Below are positions 8,021 to 18,545 of a DNA stretch of 38,067 nucleotides, in pieces. Source of the stretch: Deltaproteobacteria bacterium (lineage in GTDB: Bacteria; UBA10199; DSSB01). The notes beneath the pieces were generated by a model that had not been told where the DNA came from, did no database searches, and was given only the letters and a program-made list of their open reading frames with translations. The stretch lies in contig JADYZQ010000191.1 of assembly GCA_020853015.1 (NCBI GenBank), positions 1-38,067 of the forward strand, in the 5' to 3' direction. Numbering within the stretch: the first letter of the stretch is position 1; every line of letters starts with the position of its first letter. Position numbers and translations under genes: made by a program.

Positions 8021-8902
8021 ATGAGCGAAGCCCTGCTGGAATCCCACTTGAAAAACGTACCCCTCCTGTTTCGCGGCAAGGTCCGAGACATCTACGACCT
8101 GGGCGACGCCCTTTTGCTGGTCGCCAGCGACCGCATCTCGGCCTTCGATCACATCCTGCCCACCCCGATCCCACGGAAGGGCGTGATCCTGACCCAGCTC
8201 TCCAACTTTTGGCTGAAAAAAACCGAGGCGCTGATTCCCAACCACAGCCTGCCTCGGGTCCTCGGCACCGTGACGAAGGATCCCGACGAATTGCGCCAGC
8301 TCGAGGGCCGCAGCGTCATCGTCAAGAAGGCCAAACCCCTGCCCGTCGAGTTGATCGTCCGCGGTTACCTGGTCGGAAGCGGCTGGGAAGAATACAAAAA
8401 ACAGGGCACCGTCTGCGGCATCCCCCTGCCCGCCGGCATCCAGCAGGCGCAAAAGCTGCCCGAGCCCATCTTCACGCCGTCGACCAAGGCCCCCAAAGGC
8501 CAGCACGACGAGAACATCTCTTACGAAGAGATGGTAAAGTTGATCGGGCCCGACTTGGCCGCCCAGGCCAAGGATATCTGCCTAAAAATTTACTCGACCG
8601 CCGCCGAGTACGCGCTGAGCCGCGGCATCATCATCGCCGACACCAAGATCGAATTGGGAACTTATGAAGGAAAGCTGATCCTCATCGACGAGCTGCTGAC
8701 CCCGGATTCCTCGCGTTTTTGGCCGGCCGACCAATACAAGACCGGATCCAACCCGCCGAGCTACGACAAGCAGTTCGTCCGGGATTACCTCACGTCCATT
8801 AACTGGGATAAGAAGTCGAATCCGCCCACCCTCCCCGAGGATATCGTCCGCAGGACCGCGGAAAAATACCAAGAGGCGCTGGATCGCTTGACGCGTCCGT
8901 AG
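8021..8902 (+). CDS. purC: Phosphoribosylaminoimidazole-succinocarboxamide synthase
   Basis: RGKVRDIYDLGD.LLLVASDRISAFD, VRGYLVGSGWEEY, FTPSTKA..GQHDENIS, IIADTKIELG, DELLTPDSSRFWP motifs. Confidence 0.95.
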   Translation: MSEALLESHLKNVPLLFRGKVRDIYDLGDALLLVASDRISAFDHILPTPIPRKGVILTQLSNFWLKKTEALIPNHSLPRVLGTVTKDPDELRQLEGRSVIVKKAKPLPVELIVRGYLVGSGWEEYKKQGTVCGIPLPAGIQQAQKLPEPIFTPSTKAPKGQHDENISYEEMVKLIGPDLAAQAKDICLKIYSTAAEYALSRGIIIADTKIELGTYEGKLILIDELLTPDSSRFWPADQYKTGSNPPSYDKQFVRDYLTSINWDKKSNPPTLPEDIVRRTAEKYQEALDRLTRP

Positions 8903-8927
8903 GGGTGAACACAAGGTTCTCCCCTAC
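8899..8927. terminator. Hairpin between convergent purC and spoVR
   Basis: GTAGGGG t GAAC acaag GTTC t CCCCTAC; inverted repeat spanning the convergent gene ends, without a clear T tract. Confidence 0.45.
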
Positions 8928-10423
8928 ACTTCCCGGTTCTTATCCGACTCCTGATACGCCTTCCCGTCGTAATAGAGAATCTTCTCGGTGCCGTCGACCT
9001 TCGTCTCGATGGCGACGGGCCGTTTCCACACGATGTGAAGGTTCTTCAAGGTCTCCTCGGCGTAGTCCGGCCGCAGGTCGATCCCGTGGTGCTCGTGCAC
9101 CAAGTAAAGCTCTCCCCGGTTCTGGTAATTGGCGTTGGTCACGCTGATGAAGGGCTGGCCGCGGTTGGTCAGGGCGTCGAGCAGCTTGCCCTTCACCGTC
9201 TTGAACTCGCGGCTGGCGATTTCGTAGGCCTGCTTGTTGGGATTGTAGGCGAAGGTGAAGAGCTTGTGCTCGCGGCAGAAGTCCTCGGTCAAAAAGGTGT
9301 CGATGAAGGTCAGGTCGGAATAGATCTTACGGACCTCGAAGATCTTCTGGCGACCCTGGCCCAGGTTCTTGTTCCATCGCTTTTTCTCGACCATGTCGTC
9401 GCAGTCGTCGTACTCCTTCCCAAATTTGCCCTTGTTCCATCTATCCTCGATGTCGCGGAACAACTCGATCCCGATCTTGTAGGGATTGAGACGGCCCGGG
9501 GAGGTGGCGAGTGTCCCCGAGTGGTGGTCGGCGTAGTCGATGAATTCGCTGGGCTTGAGCGCCCGCTGGGTCATGATGGTCGAGTGCCAATAAGAGGCCC
9601 AACCCTCGTTCATGATTTTCGTCTGCATTTGAGGCACAAAATAATAGGCTTCCTCGCGAATGATCTCGAGGATGTCGCGCTGCCAGCGCTCCATGGGCGC
9701 GTTCTCGACCAGGAAGAGCAGGACGTCGCGCTCGGGACTCTCGGGAAAATTCTTTTTCTGCATCTTGGCTTCTTCCAGACGCAGCCGCTGCTCTTCGAGA
9801 AACTCCTTGGGATTGATGAACTTGTCCATGTAGTCCTTGCTCTTGAGCTTGGACACCAAGGGACGCTCGCCGTTCTCCCCGGAGAGATCGTCCTCAACTG
9901 GGCGCCGGCGGCGGATGCCGGCGGCGTGGGTGTCGATGAGGTTCTCCAGGCTAAGGGCGACTTCGATGAAGTTCTCGACCGCCTCCATCCCGTGCTTGTC
10001 GATCATCTTCTTGACGCGGGTCTTGTGGTTGGCCATCTCGTCCATCATCTTGCGGTTGGTTTGACCGAAATAGATGTTGTTTTTGAAAAAATCGGAATGC
10101 CCGTAGACGTGAGCCATGACCAGCTTTTGGTCGACTTCGGCGTTGGAATGCAGCAGGTAAGCGTAGGAGGGATCGTTGTTGATCACCATCTCGTAGATCT
10201 TGGAGAGCCCATAGGCGTAGGACTTGGATAGCTGCTCGTACTCCATACCGAAGCGCCAGTGCGGGTAGCGGTTGGGAAATCCCCCGTAGGCCGCGACCAT
10301 GTTGATCTGGTTCCAGTCCAGCACCTCGAAGATGACGGGGAAATAATCCAGGCCGTACTCTTGGGCGTAACCCTCGACCTCGCGACGGATCGCTTCCAAT
10401 TCGGGAGTGAGCCGCGTGCTCAT
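8924..10423 (-). CDS. SpoVR family protein
   Basis: LTPELEAIRREVEGYAQEYGLDYFPVIFEVLDWNQINMVAAYGGFPNRYPHWRFGMEYEQLSKSYAYGLSKIYEMVINNDPSYAYL; highly characteristic. Confidence 0.95.
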   Translation of the reverse strand: MSTRLTPELEAIRREVEGYAQEYGLDYFPVIFEVLDWNQINMVAAYGGFPNRYPHWRFGMEYEQLSKSYAYGLSKIYEMVINNDPSYAYLLHSNAEVDQKLVMAHVYGHSDFFKNNIYFGQTNRKMMDEMANHKTRVKKMIDKHGMEAVENFIEVALSLENLIDTHAAGIRRRRPVEDDLSGENGERPLVSKLKSKDYMDKFINPKEFLEEQRLRLEEAKMQKKNFPESPERDVLLFLVENAPMERWQRDILEIIREEAYYFVPQMQTKIMNEGWASYWHSTIMTQRALKPSEFIDYADHHSGTLATSPGRLNPYKIGIELFRDIEDRWNKGKFGKEYDDCDDMVEKKRWNKNLGQGRQKIFEVRKIYSDLTFIDTFLTEDFCREHKLFTFAYNPNKQAYEIASREFKTVKGKLLDALTNRGQPFISVTNANYQNRGELYLVHEHHGIDLRPDYAEETLKNLHIVWKRPVAIETKVDGTEKILYYDGKAYQESDKNREV

Positions 10424-10425
10424 GC

Positions 10426-11535
10426 CTACTTCCCCTTCCCCAGAAAAGCCTTGATCGAGTCGAAAATCTTCTCTTTGCTTTCGATCCGCGAGGAGAGAAC
10501 CTTCTCTTCCTTTTCATCGAAACGCTCGTTCAAGTCCCGCAGAAACTGCCCGCTGCCGTACTCGCTCTCCACCTGGCCGTAGCAGAAGACGTTCAGCTTG
10601 GGCAGCATCTGGTTTGCGAGCAGACCCAGGCATTCCTGGGTGTCGTTGCTCGACCAGTTGTCTCCGTCGCTGAAGTGGAAGGCGTAGATGTTCCACTCGT
10701 TGGGGTCGTAGTCCTCCTCGATCGTCTTGAGACAGAGCTTGTAGGCCGAAGAGATGATGGTGCCGCCCGATTCGCGGGTGTGGTAGAAGGTATTCTGATC
10801 GACCTCGCGGGCCACCGCGTCGTGGATGATGTAACGCGTCTCGAGGCCGTCGTATTGGGAGCGCAGCCAGGTATCGATCCAAAACGACTCGATGCGCACG
10901 ATCTCCTTTTGCTCCTGCCCCATCGAACCGCTGACGTCCATCATGTATATGACGACCGCGTTGAATTCGGGCTTCTTCTCCTCCTTCCAAGAGCGGTAAC
11001 GCCGGTCCTCCCGGATCGGCAGGATGATTGGCCGCTCGGTCTGATAGGTCCCCGCGAGGATCTGCCGCTTGAGGGCCTCTTTGTAGGTGCGCTTGCGGTG
11101 GACCAGGGAATCGGGTCCGGTGCGGCGCAGGCTGGAATATTTTGAGCGGTAATGAACGATGTTGGACTTGCCCTTGGGCTCGATGCGCGGCAGCTCCAGC
11201 TCCTCGCCCAGGATTTCGGCCAACTCTTCCAGGCTGATGTCGACCTCCAGCAGGTGCTCGCCGGGCAGGTTGCCGGCCTGGGGATCGTCGCCCTGCTGGG
11301 GATCGCCGCCCAGAGGGTCTCCGGGGTTTCCCTCGCCCTGCCCTACCCCCCCTTTTTGCCGGGAGCCGAAGGTGAAGTGGGGAATGTCGATTTGAGGAAG
11401 CGGGATGCTGATCAGGTCCTTGCCCTGCTTGCCGATCAGCTCGCCGTTGGTGATGAACTTGCGCAGCTCTTTCTTGATTCGCCCGCGGACGATCTGCTTG
11501 AAGCGGTTGTAATCTTGTTCGATCTTGAGAACCAT
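10426..11535 (-). CDS. DUF444 family protein (YeaH/YhbH type)
   Basis: [21 protein letters not shown]...[14 protein letters not shown]...[18 protein letters not shown] at 11535 preferred over the track's TTG at 11544. Confidence 0.93.
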   Translation of the reverse strand: MVLKIEQDYNRFKQIVRGRIKKELRKFITNGELIGKQGKDLISIPLPQIDIPHFTFGSRQKGGVGQGEGNPGDPLGGDPQQGDDPQAGNLPGEHLLEVDISLEELAEILGEELELPRIEPKGKSNIVHYRSKYSSLRRTGPDSLVHRKRTYKEALKRQILAGTYQTERPIILPIREDRRYRSWKEEKKPEFNAVVIYMMDVSGSMGQEQKEIVRIESFWIDTWLRSQYDGLETRYIIHDAVAREVDQNTFYHTRESGGTIISSAYKLCLKTIEEDYDPNEWNIYAFHFSDGDNWSSNDTQECLGLLANQMLPKLNVFCYGQVESEYGSGQFLRDLNERFDEKEEKVLSSRIESKEKIFDSIKAFLGKGK

Positions 11536-11542
11536 ACGTCCC

Positions 11543-11635
11543 AAGTGCCGAAATGCCTGAGCGCCTAAGTGTCTAAGTTTCCTTTGCCGTACCCTTCTAA
11601 CTTAAGCACTTCGGCACTTAAGCACTTAAGCACTT
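11543..11635. repeat. Intergenic inverted repeat made of ~8-bp tandem units
   Basis: Left arm AAGTGCCG/AAATGCCT/GAGCGCCT/AAGTGTCT/AAGT; right arm, reverse-complemented, GAAGTGCT/TAAGTGCT/TAAGTGCC/GAAGTGCT/TAAGTTAG. Overlaps the prkA stop codon (11626-11628). Confidence 0.75.
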
Positions 11636-13698
11636 CCTTTGATGTCTCCCCTCGCGAAAATGCTGGCCACGTAGTTGAGCACGTCGGTCGCGCAGATGTC
11701 GCAGTAGCGGTAATTGTTGATCAGGCGCGACTTGACGACGTCGATCTTCTCCTGGGTCTCCTTGTCGATGACGCTGGTCACCAAGGAAGTGAGCTTGATG
11801 CTGTCCTTCTGGTCCTCGAAGAGCTTCAACTCGAGGGCCTTGTGCAACCGCTCGTTGGTCTTGTAGTCGAACTTCTTGCCCTCGACCGCCAGGGCGCCGA
11901 TGTAGTTCATGATCTCGCGACGGAAGTCGTCCTTCCGGGACTCGGGGATGTCGATCTTCTCCTCGATCGAGCGCATCAGGCGCTCGTCGGGCTCCTCGTC
12001 CTGGCCGGTGTACTTGTTCCGCACTTTTTCCCTCTGCGTGTAGGCCTTGACGTTGTCGATATAGTTGGCGCAGAGGCGGCTGATGGCCTCCTCGTCGCTG
12101 GAGATCGCCCGCTGCACCTCGTTCTTCACGATGTCCTCGTACTCGTCCTTCACCACCGACAGCATCTCGATCATGCGCTTGCGGCTGTCCTCGTTTTGGA
12201 TGAGGGCGTGGTGCCTCAGTCCGCTCTCCAGCTCGTTCAACACCATGAAGGGGTTGACGCAGCCCTCGACGTCCTTGACCAGGGCGTTGCTGATCTTGTC
12301 CTGGATGTAGCGCGGGCTGATCCCGTCGAGGCCCTCGCGGGTGGCCTCTTTGCGCAATTCCTTGACGTTGTCCTCGGTGTAGCCGCTGAGCGTCTTGCCG
12401 TCGTAGAGCTTGAGCTTCTGCAGCAGCGTGAGGTTGGCCTTCTTCGGCTCCTCGAGGCGGGTGAGCACCGCCCACATCGCGGCCATCTCGATGGTGTGCG
12501 GGGCGATGTGCTTGCCCTGGATCTTTTCGGAATTGAAGTCCTTCTGATAGATCTTCATCTCCTCGCCGAGACGGGTGACGTAGGGGATATCGACCTTCAC
12601 GGTGCGGTCGCGCAGGGCCTCCATGTACTCGTTGCTTTGCAGTTTGCGGTACTCGGGCTCGTTGGTGTGGCCCAGGATGACTTCGTCGATGTCGGTCTGG
12701 GCGAACTTCTTCGGCTTGACCTTGTGCTCCTGCGAGGCGCCCAATAGGTCGTAGAGAAAGGCGACGTCCAGCTTGAGGACCTCGATGAACTCGACGATCC
12801 CGCGGTTGGCGATATTGAACTCGCCGTCGAAGTTGAAGGCGCGGGGGTCGGACTCGCTGCCGTACTCGGCGATCTTGCGGTAGTTGATGTCCCCGGTCAG
12901 CTCGGTGGAATCCTGGTTCTTCTCGTCCTTGGGTTGGAAGGTTCCGATGCCGACGCGGTCCTTCTCGCTCAAGATCAGTCGCTTGACCCGGATATGGTTG
13001 TCGATCACCTTGGCCCAGTCGCCCTGGTAGAGTTTGAGCAGGCCGTTGAAGATGAAGCGGCAGGAGGGATCCAGATCCCCTTCGACTTCGATCTTAAACT
13101 CGCCCTTCGCGACCCGGGTCAGCTCGTCGACAACCTTGGAACGGAATTCCGGCGGAATCAGTCGAAGGGGTTCTTCGTGCATCGGGCAGGGAATTTCGTC
13201 GGCGGCCCCGAAGATGCCCTGGGCGTCGACCGAGGGGTGCTTGACCCATTTGAAGGTGTAGAGGGCGCCCTCCGGCGTGCGGGAGTAGTGTTCGACCCCC
13301 TTCTTGAGCAGGCGGGCGATGGTGCTCTTGGAAGACCCGACCGGTCCGTGAAGCAGGAAGATCCGCTTTTCGGCTCCATAACGCTTCGCGGCGGACTTGA
13401 AGAGGTGGACCAGCTTCATCAGGTGCAGATCCAGGCCGAAGACGCCGTCCTTGCCGTTCTCGAAGGGGTCCTCGAAGAACTTGTAGCGGATGATTTTCTT
13501 TTTGTATTCTTTATACTCCTCGGTCCCCTGGGCCACGATCATGTCGTAGACCCGCTGAAAGGCGGAACGGACCACCTTGGGGTTGCGGCGGGCGATTTCT
13601 AGGTACTCTTCAAAGCTCCCTTCCCAGTTCAGATCTTGATAACCGCGGACATCGTGCAGATTGCGCAATTCAGCCATCAAGGTCGATGCGGACGTCAT
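11626..13698 (-). CDS. prkA: PrkA-type serine protein kinase / AAA ATPase
   Basis: [73 protein letters not shown] motifs; upstream of DUF444 and SpoVR. Confidence 0.95.
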   Translation of the reverse strand: MTSASTLMAELRNLHDVRGYQDLNWEGSFEEYLEIARRNPKVVRSAFQRVYDMIVAQGTEEYKEYKKKIIRYKFFEDPFENGKDGVFGLDLHLMKLVHLFKSAAKRYGAEKRIFLLHGPVGSSKSTIARLLKKGVEHYSRTPEGALYTFKWVKHPSVDAQGIFGAADEIPCPMHEEPLRLIPPEFRSKVVDELTRVAKGEFKIEVEGDLDPSCRFIFNGLLKLYQGDWAKVIDNHIRVKRLILSEKDRVGIGTFQPKDEKNQDSTELTGDINYRKIAEYGSESDPRAFNFDGEFNIANRGIVEFIEVLKLDVAFLYDLLGASQEHKVKPKKFAQTDIDEVILGHTNEPEYRKLQSNEYMEALRDRTVKVDIPYVTRLGEEMKIYQKDFNSEKIQGKHIAPHTIEMAAMWAVLTRLEEPKKANLTLLQKLKLYDGKTLSGYTEDNVKELRKEATREGLDGISPRYIQDKISNALVKDVEGCVNPFMVLNELESGLRHHALIQNEDSRKRMIEMLSVVKDEYEDIVKNEVQRAISSDEEAISRLCANYIDNVKAYTQREKVRNKYTGQDEEPDERLMRSIEEKIDIPESRKDDFRREIMNYIGALAVEGKKFDYKTNERLHKALELKLFEDQKDSIKLTSLVTSVIDKETQEKIDVVKSRLINNYRYCDICATDVLNYVASIFARGDIKGSA

Positions 13699-13836
13699 AA
13701 CACAGCCTCCTCTTTCTTTCCGATGAAGCGACGGACGTTTGGCTCCCTTGCGGGCAACGGATTATCGAATTGTCAAAGCAGGTCCAGCCATCCAAATGAG
13801 GGAGAGGTGACACAACGCAGCGTATTCCCTAGGCAA

Positions 13837-13864
13837 ATTATAGCATGCCCGGGAGACCGCGCAA
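13837..13864 (-). promoter_or_regulatory. Candidate sigma-70 extended -10 promoter for prkA
   Basis: Minus strand TGCTATAAT (13837-13845), with a weak -35 TTGCGC (13859-13864) and 16-bp spacer. Confidence 0.45.
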
Positions 13865-13890
13865 TGCAATAGTTTGGCGGCGCTAAAGAA

Positions 13891-14796
13891 TCACTTCTCG
13901 ATGAGATCTTTTTCGTTGGTCGCGAGGGTCGCGCGGATGACGGTGCGCAATAGTTTATTACGGTTCGCTTTTCCAAGCAAGGTCATCAAGTCGTAGTAGA
14001 CCGTGGGGTCGTTGATCAGGCCTCCGACGCTGCCCTCGCCCTTCGCGATCGTCGTGCTGATCGAGTCGAAGTTCTTCGAGGCCGATTGGAGGTTATCGGC
14101 GGTCTGCGAGAAGGCCTTGCCGATGTCCTTGCGCACCGGATCGTAGATCAGGGCGTGAAGCATGCCGCGGCCCGACTGGACCTGCTGGACCACCGACTGG
14201 GCCGTCCTGGTCAGGCGGGAAAGGTCTTTCACGATCTCCTTGCCCTCCGTGTCGTAGATCAGGGCATGGACCATGCCTTCCTTGGTCTTCACGTCCTCGA
14301 CCAGTCCGTCGATGTTCTTGGCGAGCTTATTGATGTTGTCGATCAACTCGGTGCCGCGGTCGGAAATCGCCTCCAGCGAGAGACCTGCCTTGATTTTGAG
14401 GGTCTCGCCCTCCTTCAGCTCGGCGTGGTCGGGGCTTCCCATGCTGATGAAGATCGCCTTGTCGCCCAAAAGACCCTGGGTGGTGACGCTGGCCTGGCTA
14501 TCCTCGCGGATCCGGTCTTGGTACTGCTTCTGGATCAGCAGTTTGACAATGACCTCCCGCTGGTTGAGGTCCTTGGGGAAGACGATCTGGTCGACCTTGC
14601 CCACCTGGATGCCCGCAAGGAAGACGGGCGCGTCCAGACGCAGCCCGCTGATGTCCTTGAAATGGCCGTAGAGATGGTACTGCCGGGCAAGAAAAGTGAA
14701 CCCTCCGCCCAGAAGAAATATGACCACCATCGAAAGCGCCAGGCCGATAAAGACGAAAATGCCGACGCGGACTTGCTGGGAGGTTTTGACTTTCAT
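13891..14796 (-). CDS. mlaD: MCE/MlaD family protein
   Basis: N-terminal TM then YHLYGHFKDISGLRLDAPVFLAGIQVGKVDQIVFPKD; MCE domain signature. Confidence 0.9.
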   Translation of the reverse strand: MKVKTSQQVRVGIFVFIGLALSMVVIFLLGGGFTFLARQYHLYGHFKDISGLRLDAPVFLAGIQVGKVDQIVFPKDLNQREVIVKLLIQKQYQDRIREDSQASVTTQGLLGDKAIFISMGSPDHAELKEGETLKIKAGLSLEAISDRGTELIDNINKLAKNIDGLVEDVKTKEGMVHALIYDTEGKEIVKDLSRLTRTAQSVVQQVQSGRGMLHALIYDPVRKDIGKAFSQTADNLQSASKNFDSISTTIAKGEGSVGGLINDPTVYYDLMTLLGKANRNKLLRTVIRATLATNEKDLIEK

Positions 14797-14798
14797 GG

Positions 14799-15542
14799 CT
14801 ATTCCCCGATCTGTCCGGAGATGAACTTCCGGACGACTTCGTTGGTGGAACGTTCGACTTCCGCCTTCGTTCCAACCAATTCGATTTTCTTGTCGTAAAG
14901 CAAGGCCAGGCGGTCGCTGACCTTGAAGGCGCTCGCCATGTCGTGAGTCACGACGATGGACGTCACCTTGAAGCGTTTCTGCAGGTCCAAGATCAGATCG
15001 TTGATCCGGTTGGTGTTGGTCGGATCCAGGCCCGTGGTCGGCTCGTCGTAGAGAATGACCTCGGGGTCGGTGGCGATGGCGCGGGCCAGGGCCACGCGCT
15101 TCTTCATGCCGCCGGATAGATCCGAGGGCATCATGTCGGCGGTGTCCGGCAGGCCGATGACCTCGAGCTTCTCGTGGACGATCTTGGCGATCTTCTCCTC
15201 GCTGTAGTCCTTGAAATGCTCGTAGAGCGGATAGGCCACGTTGTCGAACACCGTCATCGAATCGAACAGCGCCCCGCCCTGGAAGAGCATGCCGACCCGC
15301 TTGCGGACGCCGATCAACTGGTCCTCGTCGATCTTCAGGACGTCCTCTCCGTCGAAGAAGATCTCGCCGGAATCCGGTCGCAACAGGACCAGCAGGAGCT
15401 TGAGCATGACGCTCTTTCCGGTCCCCGAGCCCCCGATGATGGTGATCGTCTCGCCTTTAAAGATGTCGAGGTTCAGGTCGGTATAAATCACCTTTTCATC
15501 GAAGGACTTCTTGATATGTTGGAAGCGGATGAAGGCGTCCAT
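14799..15542 (-). CDS. mlaF: ABC transporter ATP-binding protein, MlaF type
   Basis: GGSGTGKSVMLKLLL Walker A, LSGGMKKRVALARA signature, VILYDEPTTGLDP Walker B. Confidence 0.92.
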   Translation of the reverse strand: MDAFIRFQHIKKSFDEKVIYTDLNLDIFKGETITIIGGSGTGKSVMLKLLLVLLRPDSGEIFFDGEDVLKIDEDQLIGVRKRVGMLFQGGALFDSMTVFDNVAYPLYEHFKDYSEEKIAKIVHEKLEVIGLPDTADMMPSDLSGGMKKRVALARAIATDPEVILYDEPTTGLDPTNTNRINDLILDLQKRFKVTSIVVTHDMASAFKVSDRLALLYDKKIELVGTKAEVERSTNEVVRKFISGQIGE

Positions 15543-15549
15543 GCGAAAC

Positions 15550-16359
15550 CTAGAACAGCAAAAAAAGCTTGGTTAGGAAGAAGTCGGAGATGAAGATGCA
15601 GATCGAGCTATAGACCACCGACAGGGTCGTGGAACGGCCGACGCCCTCGGTGCCCCCCGTCGTGACCAAGCCCTGGTAACAGGCGATGATGCCGATGAAG
15701 AACCCGAAGAAGAAGGTCTTCGCGATCCCGCTGCCGAAGTCGATCATCTGGACGGTGGTCGTGATCTGGTTGAGGTAGTAGCGGGCTCCGACCCCGGTGT
15801 CGGCGGTGGTGATGATCATGCCGCCGATGATGCCGATGAAATCGGCGACGACGGTGAGGATGGGGGCGCAGAGAGTCGTGGCCACGACGCGCGGCACCAC
15901 GAGCTTTTGGATGGGGTTGGCGCCCATCGCCTCGACGGCGGAGACCTGCTCGGTGACCTTCATCGAGCCCAGCTCGGCGGTAATGCCGGCGCCGACGCGC
16001 GCCGCGATCATCAGCGAGGTAAGCACCGGCCCCAACTCGCGGGTGATGGCGATCCCGATGATCTGACCGGTGTAGAGCTGCAGACCGAAACGCTTGAGGC
16101 CCACGATGAACTGCACCGCCAAGACCAGGCCGGTGAACAGGGCGATCAGGTTGGTGAGCGAGGCGGACTTGATGCCGACCTCCTCGAATTGCTTGACGGT
16201 CTCGCCCAACGGAAAGGACTTGCGCACCAAGGTCTTGAAAAAGACCGCGGCAAGCTTGGCGACCCCGCCCAGGTAATCCATCAAATAGAGGAAGCCCCCG
16301 CCCGCTTTGGCGAAGACCTGCCCCAGCCCGGTAACGCGCATGGAAGCCGATTCGGCCAT
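15550..16359 (-). CDS. mlaE: ABC transporter permease, MlaE type
   Basis: ITRELGPVLTSLMIAARVGAGITAELGSMKVTEQVSAVEAMGANPIQKLVVPRVVAT; highly characteristic. Confidence 0.93.
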   Translation of the reverse strand: MAESASMRVTGLGQVFAKAGGGFLYLMDYLGGVAKLAAVFFKTLVRKSFPLGETVKQFEEVGIKSASLTNLIALFTGLVLAVQFIVGLKRFGLQLYTGQIIGIAITRELGPVLTSLMIAARVGAGITAELGSMKVTEQVSAVEAMGANPIQKLVVPRVVATTLCAPILTVVADFIGIIGGMIITTADTGVGARYYLNQITTTVQMIDFGSGIAKTFFFGFFIGIIACYQGLVTTGGTEGVGRSTTLSVVYSSICIFISDFFLTKLFLLF

Positions 16360-16362
16360 AAA

Positions 16363-16905
16363 CTAGATCTCCCCCGTAAATTGGAAACCCTGGAAAAAAG
16401 CCTCGAAGTCGGGGAGCGCCGCCGAAAATTTTTCCGGCGGGCCGACGAGGTAGAAATCGAAGAGGCACCAGTCCTTCTTCAAGACGACCGTCTCGATGCG
16501 CACGGGAACCCCGTCGAGGGTGGCTTTGAGCGAGGTGCGCAGCGCCCCCCGGTCGGCCATGATGAAGGGCGTCTGCTTCTCGATTTTGATGTCCTGGAGC
16601 CCCGCGAACAGGTGTCCGGTGAGGGCGTTGAGCGGGGCGTCGTCGAAGGCCTGGTCGCAGAAGGCGTCGGTGCTGATGGTGCTGCCCAGGGCGTCGTTGC
16701 GGAAGTTGATCGCGGCGATGCCGAGCTTGATCCGGTACCATCCATCGGACAGGGGCCCGACGTCGTAATACCCCTTCTTGGTGATCACCCGGCCGGGTTT
16801 ATAATCGACGACCTTGCCGGTTTTCTTCACCCCGCCGAAGCAGGCCAGGAGGGCCAGGGCGAGGAAGGGAGCCGCGAATTGCGCGCATTTTCGGAAGCGG
16901 AACAT
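16363..16905 (-). CDS. Putative lipoprotein of unknown function
   Basis: In frame with the over-long ORF 16363..17703; start set at MFRFRKCAQFAAPFLALALLACFGG (lipobox LLAC); adjacent to mlaE. Confidence 0.65.
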   Translation of the reverse strand: MFRFRKCAQFAAPFLALALLACFGGVKKTGKVVDYKPGRVITKKGYYDVGPLSDGWYRIKLGIAAINFRNDALGSTISTDAFCDQAFDDAPLNALTGHLFAGLQDIKIEKQTPFIMADRGALRTSLKATLDGVPVRIETVVLKKDWCLFDFYLVGPPEKFSAALPDFEAFFQGFQFTGEI

Positions 16906-16995
16906 GGCGGGCAAGCTACACAAAGCCTTGATATTTGGCAACAAAACCCTCAAAAAAGGTGCTCGTCCCCCAACGCATTCCGAAGGTCGAGACCC

Positions 16996-17709
16996 ATGAG
17001 CCCCATGCAGGAGAGATTCCACGAAATCCATCGCCGCATCGCGGCCGCGGCCGCCCGCGCCGGACGCGAGCCCAGATCGGTCCGGCTCTTGGCCGTCGCA
17101 AAGGGCCAAAGCGCGGAGCAGATCCTCAAGCTCGCCTCCTGCGGCCAGCGGGATTTCGGCGAAAATTACGTCCAAGAGTGGCTGGAAAAACGCGCCCGCG
17201 TCGCGGCCCTCGACCCCGAGCTGGCGGCCGGCCTCCGCTGGCACTTCATCGGGCACCTGCAGAGCAACAAGGCGGCCCTGGTCGCCGGCCAGACCTTCCT
17301 GCTGCACAGCGTGGACTCGCTGAAGCTGGCCCGCAGGCTTTCCGCCGCCTGCCAGGCCCGCGGCGCGACGCAGTCCGCCCTGCTCGAGGTCAACCTCGGC
17401 GGGGAGGCGAGCAAGGGCGGTCTCGAAGCCGGGGCCTTGCTCCGCGAACTCCGGGACTACGCGGCCCTGCCCGGCCTCGCCTGGCGCGGCCTGATGGCGA
17501 TCCCGCCGGCCCTCGAACCCGCCGAGGCCGTCCGCCCCTATTTCCACCGGCTGAAATCCCTGCTTGACGAATGCAACCGGACGGGCTTCTTTCAGGACCC
17601 CATGACGGAGCTCTCGATGGGCATGAGCCAAGATTTCGAGGTCGCCGTCGAAGAAGGCGCGACTTGGGTGCGAATCGGCACCGCGCTGTTCGGACCGAGA
17701 CAACCATGA
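16996..17709 (+). CDS. yggS: YggS-family PLP-dependent protein
   Basis: LLAVAKGQSAEQI, DFGENYVQEW, WHFIGHLQSNKA, LSMGMSQDFEVAVEEGATWVRIGTALFG. Confidence 0.92.
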   Translation: MSPMQERFHEIHRRIAAAAARAGREPRSVRLLAVAKGQSAEQILKLASCGQRDFGENYVQEWLEKRARVAALDPELAAGLRWHFIGHLQSNKAALVAGQTFLLHSVDSLKLARRLSAACQARGATQSALLEVNLGGEASKGGLEAGALLRELRDYAALPGLAWRGLMAIPPALEPAEAVRPYFHRLKSLLDECNRTGFFQDPMTELSMGMSQDFEVAVEEGATWVRIGTALFGPRQP

Positions 17710-18545
17710 AACTGAAATCCAAATACCGCCACGGCTTCATCGGCATCGGCAAGATGGCCCAGGCCATCTTGGGCAGCATGCTGAGCTCGGGCCTGGCGAA
17801 GGCCTCGGAGACGCTCGTCTCCGACCCTTCAAACGCCGCCCTGCGCGAGGCCGCGCGGCGTTTCCGCGTCGCGACGACCGCCGACAACGCCGAGGTCGCA
17901 AGGCGCTGCGAGTGGGTCTGGCTCGGCACCAAGCCCTTTCACGCCGCGGAGGTGCTGAAGGGCCTCTCCCCGGACCTACGCAAGGGCCAAGCCCTGCTCT
18001 CGATGATGGCGGGCGTCTCCACGCGAAGCCTGCGGCGCTGGGCGGGCCCCAACCCCTCCCTGATCCGCTTCATGCCCAACACCCCGGCCCTGCTGGGCGC
18101 CGGGGCCACCGGCGTCTATTTCGCGCCCGGAATCCCTCCCGCGCTTCGCAAACGCGCCGAAAAGATTTTCGCGGCCATGGGAAAATCCATCGCGGTTCCA
18201 AGGGAGACCCTGCTCGACGGCGTCACGGGCCTGAGCGGCAGCGGACCCGCCTTCGTCTACCTGGTCGCCCTGGGCCTGATCGAGGGGGGAAGACTCGCGG
18301 GACTGAAGCCGGATCAGGCCAAGGCCCTCGCCGTTCAAACCCTTTTGGGGGCCTCCCGGATGCTGGCCGAATCGGGCCACGAGGCGCAGGCCTTGATCCA
18401 GCACGTCGCCACCAAGGGCGGCACCACCGAGGCGGGCCTCAAGGTCTTGGAGGCGCGCGGCCTGCGGGCCATCTTCGCCGAGGCCGTGGCCGCCGCGACA
18501 CGGCGCGCCGCCGAAATTAGGGAGCAAAACGAATGTACCCGCTAG
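17706..18545 (+). CDS. proC: Pyrroline-5-carboxylate reductase
   Basis: GFIGIGKMAQAILGSML, RFMPNTPALLGAGATG, LSGSGPAFVYLVALGLIEGG, TKGGTTEAGL. Confidence 0.93.
   Translation: MKLKSKYRHGFIGIGKMAQAILGSMLSSGLAKASETLVSDPSNAALREAARRFRVATTADNAEVARRCEWVWLGTKPFHAAEVLKGLSPDLRKGQALLSMMAGVSTRSLRRWAGPNPSLIRFMPNTPALLGAGATGVYFAPGIPPALRKRAEKIFAAMGKSIAVPRETLLDGVTGLSGSGPAFVYLVALGLIEGGRLAGLKPDQAKALAVQTLLGASRMLAESGHEAQALIQHVATKGGTTEAGLKVLEARGLRAIFAEAVAAATRRAAEIREQNECTR

Noticed and set aside
13755-13780. TTGACA and TTCGATAA near the prkA start as a promoter
   Set aside because: No suitable partner box at correct spacing for either sigma-70 or FliA; the TGCTATAAT site upstream is better.
16363-17703. 446-aa minus-strand ORF
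   Set aside because: Only 16363..16905 looks real (lipoprotein signal); the upstream extension is antisense to yggS.
15907-17709. 600-aa plus-strand ORF
   Set aside because: Only the last part (from 16996) is real (YggS); the rest is antisense to mlaE and the lipoprotein gene.
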